Origin: Bdellovibrio sp.
Lineage (GTDB): Bacteria > Bdellovibrionota > Bdellovibrionia > Bdellovibrionales > Bdellovibrionaceae
NCBI GenBank assembly: GCA_017745015.1
Contig: JAGIAF010000003.1
Location: 1-32,070, forward strand
Reading direction: 5' to 3'
Length of the DNA: 32,070 bases
Shown here: one piece after another, positions 8,825 to 17,085 of the stretch
Layout of the letters: each line of letters opens with the position of its first letter
How positions within the stretch are numbered: the first letter of the stretch is position 1
Notes under the pieces: generated by a model
Seen by the model: the letters and a program-made list of their open reading frames with translations, nothing else
Database searches by the model: none
Told to the model about the DNA's origin: nothing
Program-made: the position numbers and the translations under genes

Positions 8825-9277
8825 CTACTTTTGGCAGAACTGCTTGGCTTTGATTTTAAAGCCCGGCATGCACATATCCAACCATTGGTTGTTCTTATTC
8901 GTAGAATAGCCATAGAACCAAACCAATGTATCGTCTTGTGATTTAATGAAGGTTTTGTGTGGCATCGCTAAGGGAACTTGACCATTGATAGAATAGCACC
9001 AGCCATAAGCGCGCATCTCTGTGTCTGAAATCACTTCCATCGCATCCAAACCCACCGGGCTGTCATTGATAGAACTGATACCTTCTTCAACACCATAGTA
9101 AGGAACCTTCGCCGCTTCGAAGATCTCGATCGTCAAAGCTCCCGCCGTCTTTTTCAAATCCGCTTGTACTGTGCCCTCATAAAGTGGCGTTTCAGAACAA
9201 GGGCCCACAACTTTCCAAGTCAGAGCATGAGAAGATAACGGCAAAAGAACAGCAAAAAGAGCGATAATGTTTTTCAT
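8825..9277 (-). CDS. Secreted DUF4430-like hypothetical protein
   Basis: Signal peptide MKNIIALFAVLLPLSSHA; YGWCYSINGQVPLAMPHKTFIKSQDDTLVWFYGY. Confidence 0.75.
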   Translation of the reverse strand: MKNIIALFAVLLPLSSHALTWKVVGPCSETPLYEGTVQADLKKTAGALTIEIFEAAKVPYYGVEEGISSINDSPVGLDAMEVISDTEMRAYGWCYSINGQVPLAMPHKTFIKSQDDTLVWFYGYSTNKNNQWLDMCMPGFKIKAKQFCQK

Positions 9278-9278
9278 G

Positions 9279-9305
9279 AGCCCTTCTTATAAAGAAAAAA
9301 GGGCT
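9279..9305 (-). promoter_or_regulatory. 5' leader hairpin overlapping the SD of the 8825-9277 gene
   Basis: Minus strand AGCCCTTTTT-TCTTTAT-AAGAAGGGCT (10 bp, one GU), directly followed by CATG; GAAGGG is SD-like. Confidence 0.45.
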
Positions 9306-9323
9306 GCGGCAACACCGAAACCC
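9295..9323 (-). terminator. Probable rho-independent terminator of tdk
   Basis: Minus strand GGGTTTCGG-TGTTG-CCGCAGCCC followed by TTTTTT. Confidence 0.55.
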
Positions 9324-9367
9324 TTTTCGAAAAAATCTTATCCATATATTCCATATATAAGGAGAAA

Positions 9368-9982
9368 CTACGCGAGATCCATTTCACGCTTCAACTTCCA
9401 ATCCATCGTCGGAGCATCGATCATAGGCTTGAAGTGAGTACGGCAACGAGCTTCATAAGCATCGTGAGTCCCAACCGCCACTTGGCTGTCGCCCCCAGCA
9501 GTCCGCTGAGTACGGCAAGCTGGCGCCCCGCAAACCACACACACCGCATGTTGCTTCGTTACGTTCTCGGCAATCGCCATCAAAGTCGGCATCGGCTCGA
9601 AAGGCTTCCCCTGCCAGTCCGTATCCAACCCAGCCACAATCACACGCAGACCACGTTCCGCCAAATCCTGAACCACTTGCACCAAATTAGAAGAAAAGAA
9701 CTGACCCTCATCAATACCCACAACTTTGGTATCCGGATGAAGATGATCAAAAATCTGTTCCGCATCCTCAATCGGAAGCGAATCAATAGTCGTCAAATCA
9801 TGAGAAGTAACAGCCATCTCATTATAACGTTTATCAATAATAGGCTTAAACACTTGAATCTTAAGTCGCGCAAACTCCGCACGACGCAAACGACGAATCA
9901 GCTCCTCTGTCTTCCCAGAAAACATAGAACCAACAACAACTTCAATCCACCCTCTAGTAACTACGTAAGAAAACTCCGACAC
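9368..9982 (-). CDS. tdk: Thymidine kinase (start revised to GTG at 9982)
   Basis: P-loop GSMFSGKTEELIRRLRR, VGIDEGQFF, zinc ribbon CVVCGAPACRTQR. The tracked ORF starts at 10195 and runs through an inverted repeat; GTG 9982 has GAGGGG upstream and gives VSEFSYVVTRGWIEVVVGSMFSGKT. Confidence 0.93.
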   Translation of the reverse strand: MSEFSYVVTRGWIEVVVGSMFSGKTEELIRRLRRAEFARLKIQVFKPIIDKRYNEMAVTSHDLTTIDSLPIEDAEQIFDHLHPDTKVVGIDEGQFFSSNLVQVVQDLAERGLRVIVAGLDTDWQGKPFEPMPTLMAIAENVTKQHAVCVVCGAPACRTQRTAGGDSQVAVGTHDAYEARCRTHFKPMIDAPTMDWKLKREMDLA

Positions 9983-10044
9983 GCGAAAACCCCTCAACTC
10001 GGAAACAGTCCTAAGAACCCCTCTTCTTAAGACACCGAGAGGAT

Positions 10045-10161
10045 GGAATGGCGGGGAAAGGCTGTCAATAAAGGACCTCCGCCCCAAGGATGGTCGCAAC
10101 GCGACAGGCGGCAGAGGGCAGGAGCCCGTGTCCTTTATTGACAGCCTTTCCCCGCCATTCC
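10045..10161. repeat. 32-bp perfect inverted repeat with nested hairpin (MITE/REP-like)
   Basis: Arms GGAATGGCGGGGAAAGGCTGTCAATAAAGGAC (10045-10076) and GTCCTTTATTGACAGCCTTTCCCCGCCATTCC (10130-10161); inner GTCGC-AAC-GCGAC (10093-10105). Confidence 0.9.
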
Positions 10162-10257
10162 GTCCGGTCCGCGTCATAAACCTGAGGGTTTCCATCGTAG
10201 TTTCCCGAGTGCATCAAGCGCTGGGGTATACTGAAGTTTTTTCTGATTCAGCGGCGA

Positions 10258-11736
10258 ATGTCGGTAAAAACCGCCCTAAATTCACATTTAAAGAGTGAAA
10301 GAGGGTGCTTAATGCTTGCACAGGCAGCGCGCCATGGGCTACTCAGGCCCAGCACTATGAGAAGGAATTTAAGATTTAGACAGAAATTAAGCCAGATCGC
10401 CGTTGCAGTTAGCTTGGCCTTCATGACGTTCTTTATGAACGGTTGTGATGCTATCTACTGGAACGAGAAAGAAAGCTTAGCCAATGTTCAAAGTCACGGC
10501 GAGATCACAGTTCTCACCACGCAAAGTCCTCTTATATATAGTCAGTCTAAAAAAGGAGAAGTGGCCGGAATCGACCACGATCTCCTGCAAAGCTTCGCCG
10601 ACCACTACGGTCTCAAAGTTAAGTTCAAAGTTCTAAAAGATGAAGCTGCTGTTTTAAGGGCCTTATCAAAAGGCGAAGGCGATGTGGCAGCTGCCCGCAT
10701 CAGAACTCCGGAAAATCGAGTGGGCTTCTTAACCGGCCCAGCCTACGAAGAAACCGCACTTAGTCTTTACTGCCAAAAGAAGTCTCAGATCGAAAATATT
10801 CAGGATCTGAACGGCAAAAAAGTCGGCATTCTAAAAAAAGACAACTACGAAGGCTTCGCGGAACGCCTGACTCAACTCTCTCCGCTTTCTCAGATCGAAT
10901 TGGTCGATGGCACCAAAACTCAAGATCTGCTCACAAGTTTGAACAATAAAAAATTCGACTGTGCCGTAGCTGAAAATGTCAGCGGCGATTTCTATGTTCG
11001 CTTCCACTCCAAAATCGAAAAAATCACTACTTTGACAGACTCGTATTCTTTGAGTTGGTTGCTCACTCCTAGCAGTCAGGATCTTTTGCGTCTGATGCAA
11101 GCTTGGTATCAGCAAGCTTCCCGTGAAGATGAAGTCATGCGCATCATGGATCGCTATAAGACATCATTGAACCAACTTGATAAGAACGACATCACTCGCT
11201 TCTTTAAGAATATCGAAGATATTTTGCCAACTTACCGCCAAGCGTTCAAAGATGCGGCGACTGAGCATCACCTTCCGTGGCAGCTCGTGGCTTCGGTGGC
11301 TTATCAAGAGTCTCACTGGAATCCAGATGCGCGCAGCTTTACAGGTGTGCGTGGTTTGATGCAGTTGACGACGGATACTGCAGATCACGTGGGTATCGAA
11401 GATCGCACCGATCCTTTGCAAAGTATTTGGGGTGGCTCGAAGTACTTGCGATATTTGCTAAACAAGATGCCGACTTCTTTGAATACGAAAGACCGTTTGG
11501 CTTTGGCTCTTGCGGCTTACAACGTGGGTTACGCTCACTTGCGTGACGCTCAAAAGTTAGCAGAAAAAATGGGTCGCAATCCGTATTCATGGCATCACAT
11601 GAAAGAAGTTCTGCCGTTGTTGGCAGATCCTGAATATTCCGATCAATTGGAGTATGGCTTCGCTCGCGGTTATGAAACTGTAGAGTTCGTGGAACGCGTA
11701 AGATCCTTCTATAATCTCATGACGACAGCAGGCTAG
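10258..11736 (+). CDS. mltF: MltF-like membrane-bound lytic transglycosylase (SBP_bac_3 + SLT); true start uncertain (10258, 10312 or 10357)
   Basis: Lipobox-like FFMNGC; SBP part GEITVLTTQSPLIY...GIDHDLLQSFADHYGLKVKF; SLT part VASVAYQESHWNPDARSFTGVRGLMQLTTDTA...ALAAYNVGYAHL. Confidence 0.88.
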   Translation: MSVKTALNSHLKSERGCLMLAQAARHGLLRPSTMRRNLRFRQKLSQIAVAVSLAFMTFFMNGCDAIYWNEKESLANVQSHGEITVLTTQSPLIYSQSKKGEVAGIDHDLLQSFADHYGLKVKFKVLKDEAAVLRALSKGEGDVAAARIRTPENRVGFLTGPAYEETALSLYCQKKSQIENIQDLNGKKVGILKKDNYEGFAERLTQLSPLSQIELVDGTKTQDLLTSLNNKKFDCAVAENVSGDFYVRFHSKIEKITTLTDSYSLSWLLTPSSQDLLRLMQAWYQQASREDEVMRIMDRYKTSLNQLDKNDITRFFKNIEDILPTYRQAFKDAATEHHLPWQLVASVAYQESHWNPDARSFTGVRGLMQLTTDTADHVGIEDRTDPLQSIWGGSKYLRYLLNKMPTSLNTKDRLALALAAYNVGYAHLRDAQKLAEKMGRNPYSWHHMKEVLPLLADPEYSDQLEYGFARGYETVEFVERVRSFYNLMTTAG

Positions 11737-11804
11737 TTCCTGTTTAGTTTCGTGGACAAATCGAAATTTGAGTCTTAACAAGTTTTTGACCATACTCCGC
11801 AACG

Positions 11805-12338
11805 ATGCTGGGTCAGGTTTTACGTAAAAGTATATTCTTTATTGCTGTTTTAATTGTTGGGCTTTTCGCTGGATTCACGCAGGTCTTTGCCTTTTCAATT
11901 TTGCCGGGAGCTCTGTCTTTGCCATTCGGTTCCTTCATTGAGCTCTTTCAATACGAAAAAGAAATTTTCGATACCCATGTTTTGATTCTGTATCTCGTGA
12001 TGCTGTTCGCGACGGGCTCATGGCTCTTTCTCTGGAGACATCGCTATCGCATGGTCGATTTCTATTTTGTTTTGGGTGCGTTTCTGTGCGTGATTCAAGA
12101 AATCGTGCTGTCCTACGAAGGTCACTACAAAGTGAAGAGCCTCTTAAGAACCTATGCGCTCACCAATTTCCCGGGGCCGGATTGGCACAGCCTGCGCGAG
12201 GAATTAGCCTATTTTATGTACTTTCACTTCATCACGAATTTTGTGGGATTTATTTTATTGCTGGCCGCTTTATATCGAGCCACTTCAACAAAAGAGCCAA
12301 CGCGGAAAACCACGTTGGCTCTAAGTGCGAAAAGTTAA
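11805..12338 (+). CDS. Hypothetical integral membrane protein
   Basis: 177-aa ORF with several hydrophobic segments (FFIAVLIVGLFAGFTQVFAF, HVLILYLVMLFATGSWLFLW, FITNFVGFILLLAALY). Confidence 0.65.
   Translation: MLGQVLRKSIFFIAVLIVGLFAGFTQVFAFSILPGALSLPFGSFIELFQYEKEIFDTHVLILYLVMLFATGSWLFLWRHRYRMVDFYFVLGAFLCVIQEIVLSYEGHYKVKSLLRTYALTNFPGPDWHSLREELAYFMYFHFITNFVGFILLLAALYRATSTKEPTRKTTLALSAKS
12290..12322 (-). terminator. Probable glmS terminator inside the 3' end of the convergent CDS
   Basis: Minus strand AGAGCCAACG-TGGTTTTCCG-CGTTGGCTCT followed by TTTGTTG; 10-bp perfect stem. Confidence 0.6.
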
Positions 12339-12351
12339 TTTCAAAAATCGA

Positions 12352-14238
12352 TTATTCTACAGTTACTGACTTCGCCAAGTTACGGGGTTGATCCACGTCG
12401 TAACCAAGGTTGCATGCCAAGTGATAGCTCATCAATTGCAATGGAATCACTGACAAGATCGTGTTCACTGTCCAGTGAGCTTTTGGCAGTGCCAAATAGT
12501 ATTCACTGATACCGCGAAGCTTTTCATTTTCGCCAGTACCGATAGAGATGATCTTACCACCACGTGCGCGAGCTTCTTCCAGATTGCTGATCGTTTTTTC
12601 GTACCAGTGATCTGTCGGAGCGACCATCACGATCGCCATACGTTCATCGATCAAAGCCAAAGGACCATGCTTCATTTCGCCGGCTGCGTAGCCTTCAGCA
12701 TGCATGTAAGCAAGTTCTTTCAACTTCAAAGCACCTTCCATTGCGATTGGATAGCTTGTGCCACGACCCATGTACAAGAAACCTCTGAAAAGTTTCAATT
12801 TAGAAGCCGCTTCTTCGAAGTATTTATCATAAGCAAGAACGCCTTCCATTTGGCTTGGAGTTGCTAGCAAAGATTGAACTAGTTCTTTCTCGCCGCCAGC
12901 ATCCAAAGCACCGCGAACGCGCGCCATTGCGATAGATACAACATTCAGAACAGCCATCGTGCTTGTGAATGCTTTAGTGGAAGCCACACCGATCTCTGGA
13001 CCGGAGTTCATATACAAGTGGCCGTGAGCTTCGCGGTCAATTGTAGAACTGCGTACGTTACAGATACTCAGAGTTGTAGCGCCCATTTCTTTAGCCATAC
13101 GGATAGCTGCCAAAGTATCCGCTGTCTCGCCGCTTTGAGAGATTGTCATCACCAAAGTTTTTGGTGGGATCACAGGATTGCGGTAACGGAATTCGCTGGC
13201 GATATCCACTTCAACTGGCACGCGCGCCAATTGTTCGATCAAGTATTTACCGACAAGGCCGGCATAGAAGCTCGTTCCGCAAGCGATGATGAAGACACGT
13301 TCAATATCTTTGAACACTTTCTGAGTATTAACCCAGTCAGCTTTTGAATCTAGTTCATCCAATTTAGTAACTACTTGGCCACCGAAACCTACGTTTTTCA
13401 ATGCCACAGAGAAAGTGTCAGCATTAACGTGGGGTTCGATTGCCGCCGCTACGGCACGTGGTTGCTCATAAATTTCTTTAAGCATGTAGTGCGCGTAACC
13501 TTGCTTCTCAACCATTTCAGGATTCCAGTTCAACTCAACTGTTTTCTTTTGAATTGGGAAACCGTTCGCAGAGAAGAACTCTACTGAAGAACCTTTGATG
13601 TTCGCGATTTCACGGTCATCAAGGTAAACGAATTTTTTCGTATACTGGATCAACGCTTGCACGTCGCTGGCAACAAAAACTTCTTTTTCACCCAAACCAA
13701 CAACAAGAGGTGGACCGTCTTTGAAAGCAACCAAACGCTCTGGTTCTTTTTCCCACATCACAAGGATCGAGAAAGCACCGCGAAGTTTGCCCAAAGTTCT
13801 TTCAACCGCTTTGTAAAGGTCTTGAGTTTCTTCGATTTCGTTCGCGATCAAGTGAGCTACCAACTCAGAGTCTGTGTCTGAAGTGATCTCTGCACCTTGA
13901 GCCAAAAGATCTTCACGGATATCGAGATAGTTTTCGATAATCCCGTTGTGAACTAGGTTGATGCCACGAACTTGATGAGGATGGGCATTGCGCTCTGACG
14001 GTTTACCGTGAGTCGCCCAACGGGTGTGACCGATACCCAAGTGACCGTCAAACTTTTCATTCACAAGTTTTTCTTCCAAGGCTTTCAACTTACCTTCAGC
14101 ACGAACACGTTTAGTCGTGCCCTTGTCCAAGATAGCGATACCGGCACTGTCATAGCCACGGTATTCAAGTTTTTTCAAACCGCTGATAATAATATCTTTA
14201 GGATTTTGTGGTCCAAGATAGCCTACGATTCCACACAT
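12352..14238 (-). CDS. glmS: Glutamine-fructose-6-phosphate aminotransferase (isomerizing)
   Basis: MCGIVGYLG...KLEYRGYDSAGIAI; IGHTRWATHG; SIS motifs SQSGETADTLAA; C-terminal DQPRNLAKSVTVE. Confidence 0.98.
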   Translation of the reverse strand: MCGIVGYLGPQNPKDIIISGLKKLEYRGYDSAGIAILDKGTTKRVRAEGKLKALEEKLVNEKFDGHLGIGHTRWATHGKPSERNAHPHQVRGINLVHNGIIENYLDIREDLLAQGAEITSDTDSELVAHLIANEIEETQDLYKAVERTLGKLRGAFSILVMWEKEPERLVAFKDGPPLVVGLGEKEVFVASDVQALIQYTKKFVYLDDREIANIKGSSVEFFSANGFPIQKKTVELNWNPEMVEKQGYAHYMLKEIYEQPRAVAAAIEPHVNADTFSVALKNVGFGGQVVTKLDELDSKADWVNTQKVFKDIERVFIIACGTSFYAGLVGKYLIEQLARVPVEVDIASEFRYRNPVIPPKTLVMTISQSGETADTLAAIRMAKEMGATTLSICNVRSSTIDREAHGHLYMNSGPEIGVASTKAFTSTMAVLNVVSIAMARVRGALDAGGEKELVQSLLATPSQMEGVLAYDKYFEEAASKLKLFRGFLYMGRGTSYPIAMEGALKLKELAYMHAEGYAAGEMKHGPLALIDERMAIVMVAPTDHWYEKTISNLEEARARGGKIISIGTGENEKLRGISEYYLALPKAHWTVNTILSVIPLQLMSYHLACNLGYDVDQPRNLAKSVTVE

Positions 14239-14245
14239 AACTCAC

Positions 14246-15649
14246 CTATTTGCTTTCAGTTTCCGCTGTTGCTTCTTCTGCTTTTGCTACGTAGTTCTCT
14301 TTCGTGAACTGTTTACCGCGAGCAACTGCTAAAGCGTTAGCTGGAACATTCTTTGTAATCGTTGAACCAGAACCGATAACTGCGTCGTCGCCGACTTCGA
14401 TAGGAGCGACAAATTGCGTGTCACTGCCTACGAAGACGCGGTTACCAATTTTAGTTTTATATTTCTTGCGATCAGCGGCGTAGTTGCAAGTTATAGTTCC
14501 GCAACCTACGTTCACTTCTTCACCAATCTCCGCATCACCTAAGTACGTCAAGTGACCCGCTTTTGATTTCTTACCGAATTTAGTTTTCTTCATCTCTACG
14601 AAGTTACCCACGTGAGCTTCTTCGCAGATTTCTGTTTCTGGGCGAAGACGCGCATACGGTCCCACAGAAACACGGTTATGAAGTTTAGAACTCTCCAGAT
14701 AGCAGCCGCCGCGCACTTGCACGCTGTCGCCGATTTCTGTATCAGAGATAAATGAATTCGATTCGATCACAGAGAACGAACCGATTTTTGTACGACCACG
14801 GATGAACACGTTTGGATAAACCACGGTGCCCGCGCCGATCTCTACAGAATCTTCAATGTAAGTGGTGCGTGGATCGATCATCAACACGCCTTCTTCCATC
14901 AAGCGCAAAGCTTTGCGTTTGAAAAGAAGACGAGTTGCTTTCGCTAGTTCGACCTGATTATTCACGCCCACAGCCACTTTCGGAGTGGATTTGATCGCTT
15001 GCACTTTCATTTTATCTTGAATGCACAAAGAGATGAGATCCGTGATGTAGAATTCTTTTTTCGAATTGTTGTTTTTAATTTGTGGCAGGTATTCCGCAAG
15101 CACAGAAGCTTTCGCGATATAGATACCTGTGTTGATCTCACGGATCTTCAAAGTTTCTGCAGAAGCATCTTTGGCTTCAACGATAGCCACAAGATCACCG
15201 CGATTGCGCACGATACGACCGAACTCCGCAGGATTTTTTAGTTCTGCAGTTACGACAGCCAAATCACATTTTTCATCACGGAAGATGCGCAAGAATTCTT
15301 TGACGTCAGAAGCTTCGATCAAAGGGTGATCGCCATTCATGATGACAACATCACCTTCGATTGTTTCTGGTTTTGCACAACGAACTGCGTGCGCTGTACC
15401 CAGCTGTTCGTCTTGTGCGTAACAAGAGACGCCCATGGGTTCAACAACTTGGCGGACCAAGTTTTGACCATGGCCTACGATAACGCGAACTTCAGTGGCA
15501 CCAGCGCCTTTAGAGGCTTGAATGACTTTTTCAATCATCGGACGACCTGCTACGGGATGAAGAACTTTTGGAAGGGGCGATTTCATTCGCGTCCCTTTCC
15601 CCGCTGCGAGGGCAATCACGGTCAACTTTTCAGATCCATTTGCTGACAT
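14246..15649 (-). CDS. glmU: Bifunctional UDP-GlcNAc pyrophosphorylase / GlcN-1-P acetyltransferase
   Basis: LAAGKGTRMKSPLPKVLHPVAGRPMI; hexapeptide repeats; YLGDAEIGEEVNVGCGTITCNYAADRKKYKTKIG. Confidence 0.97.
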   Translation of the reverse strand: MSANGSEKLTVIALAAGKGTRMKSPLPKVLHPVAGRPMIEKVIQASKGAGATEVRVIVGHGQNLVRQVVEPMGVSCYAQDEQLGTAHAVRCAKPETIEGDVVIMNGDHPLIEASDVKEFLRIFRDEKCDLAVVTAELKNPAEFGRIVRNRGDLVAIVEAKDASAETLKIREINTGIYIAKASVLAEYLPQIKNNNSKKEFYITDLISLCIQDKMKVQAIKSTPKVAVGVNNQVELAKATRLLFKRKALRLMEEGVLMIDPRTTYIEDSVEIGAGTVVYPNVFIRGRTKIGSFSVIESNSFISDTEIGDSVQVRGGCYLESSKLHNRVSVGPYARLRPETEICEEAHVGNFVEMKKTKFGKKSKAGHLTYLGDAEIGEEVNVGCGTITCNYAADRKKYKTKIGNRVFVGSDTQFVAPIEVGDDAVIGSGSTITKNVPANALAVARGKQFTKENYVAKAEEATAETESK

Positions 15650-15706
15650 TTAGAAACTTCCTTTTAAAAGCTTTTCTTCTCTAAAAAAAACAGGCTTAAT
15701 TATCGC

Positions 15707-16402
15707 ATGCAACAAAGTATTTTTCATCAAACTTCTTGGGCTAAGACCGCTTCGGGAACTTCTATCGAGCTGTATAAAAAATCACACAGCTTGAGTGGCT
15801 TTTCTGAACCGCCCATCCTGTTCATCGGCGGCGTCCATGGCGACGAACCCGAGGGCGTTCGCCTAGCGGTGGAACTCCTGAAATGGCTCCAGGAAAATGA
15901 GAAAACTCAAAGCCAAAACATTCGACCTTGGATCCTCATTCCTGACATCAATCCCGATGGTTCTGCACAGAAACAAAGGATGAATGCCAATGGAGTCGAC
16001 CTGAACAGGAACTTCCCTAGCAAAGACTGGAGCCCCGAAGCCAAAGCTCCACGATACTATCCCGGTCCTTCGCCTGGGAGCGAGAAGGAAGTTCAGGCTT
16101 TGGTAAAACTCATTGAGGACGAAAAGCCACATCTCATAGTACACTTTCACTCATGGGAGCCTTGCGTTGTGTATACGGGTGCCCCGGGTAAGAAGGCCGC
16201 GGAAATCCTAGCCACTGGCACCGGATATGAGTGCCGCGAGGATATCGGCTATCCGACTCCAGGGAGCCTCGGTCAGTATGGTTGGCTCGATAAGCAAATC
16301 CCGGTGATTTGCATTGAAGAGCAAGAAAGCACGGCACTCGATAAAGTGTGGCCTCACTTCAAACAAGGCTTGGAACTTTTACTCACGGGACGAGGCAACT
16401 GA
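15707..16402 (+). CDS. M14-family zinc carboxypeptidase (murein-peptide amidase MpaA-like)
   Basis: GGVHGDEPEG, DINPDG, NGVDLNRNFPSKDW, LIVHFHSWEPCV, CIEEQE. Confidence 0.85.
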   Translation: MQQSIFHQTSWAKTASGTSIELYKKSHSLSGFSEPPILFIGGVHGDEPEGVRLAVELLKWLQENEKTQSQNIRPWILIPDINPDGSAQKQRMNANGVDLNRNFPSKDWSPEAKAPRYYPGPSPGSEKEVQALVKLIEDEKPHLIVHFHSWEPCVVYTGAPGKKAAEILATGTGYECREDIGYPTPGSLGQYGWLDKQIPVICIEEQESTALDKVWPHFKQGLELLLTGRGN

Positions 16403-17085
16403 TGTCATTGATAAAAACCATCGCCTTCGATTTGGATGACACTCTGGTAGATACTTCTGGCCTGCTTGTCCCAATGGCCTCGCAAAGAGCCTGCGAAGCG
16501 ATGATCAATGCGGGCGTTTGCTGCTCGCTTGAAGAGTGCATGCAAGTCCGCCAGGAACTGGCCGCCCAACTTTCCCACACTGAAATTTTCACACAAATCG
16601 CCCATCGCTATGGCACGAACCAAATCGGTAAAGCGGTCCACGATGCCTTGGAAGAGTTTTACAACCCGGAAGTTCCTACGGTTTTACCCCTCTTGAGTGG
16701 TGCGACCGAAAACTTGTTGGCTTTGAAAGAGCACTACAACTTGTACTTGGTAACGATGGGATCTTTGGAAGCGCAGATTGAAAAAATCCAAGCGCTGCAA
16801 ATTGAGAAGTTCTTTAAAAAGATTTACATCCTGAATGGCTTTATCGGCGAGCGCAAAGAATTCGCCTTCCGCGACATCTTGGCGAACGAAGGACATAATC
16901 CTCACGAATTGCTCAGTATCGGCAACCGACTTTCTAGTGAAATTCGTGATGCTAAACGCCTAGGTGCTTCAACTTGCTACTTCGCTCATGGCGAACACGT
17001 CGGCGAAGAAGCCGTTTATCCAGAAGACACTCCTGACTACACAATCATGCATCACAAGGATCTGATCAAAGTATGCGGACTTTGA
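16402..17085 (+). CDS. HAD-superfamily hydrolase (start revised to 16402)
   Basis: MSLIKTIAFDLDDTLVDT; SIGNRLSSEIRDAKRLGAST; TGATG coupling with the M14 peptidase gene. Confidence 0.88.
   Translation: MSLIKTIAFDLDDTLVDTSGLLVPMASQRACEAMINAGVCCSLEECMQVRQELAAQLSHTEIFTQIAHRYGTNQIGKAVHDALEEFYNPEVPTVLPLLSGATENLLALKEHYNLYLVTMGSLEAQIEKIQALQIEKFFKKIYILNGFIGERKEFAFRDILANEGHNPHELLSIGNRLSSEIRDAKRLGASTCYFAHGEHVGEEAVYPEDTPDYTIMHHKDLIKVCGL

Noticed and set aside
9434-10030. 198-aa plus-strand ORF
   Set aside because: Antisense to tdk, which has unambiguous kinase motifs; arises from codon bias of the opposite strand.
9983-10195. N-terminal 71-codon extension of the tdk ORF
   Set aside because: Runs through the large inverted repeat, is low-similarity-looking, and a GTG with SD at 9982 gives a normal Tdk N-terminus.
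12475-15646. Plus-strand ORFs opposite glmS and glmU
   Set aside because: Shadow ORFs of well-identified conserved genes; no protein-family motifs.
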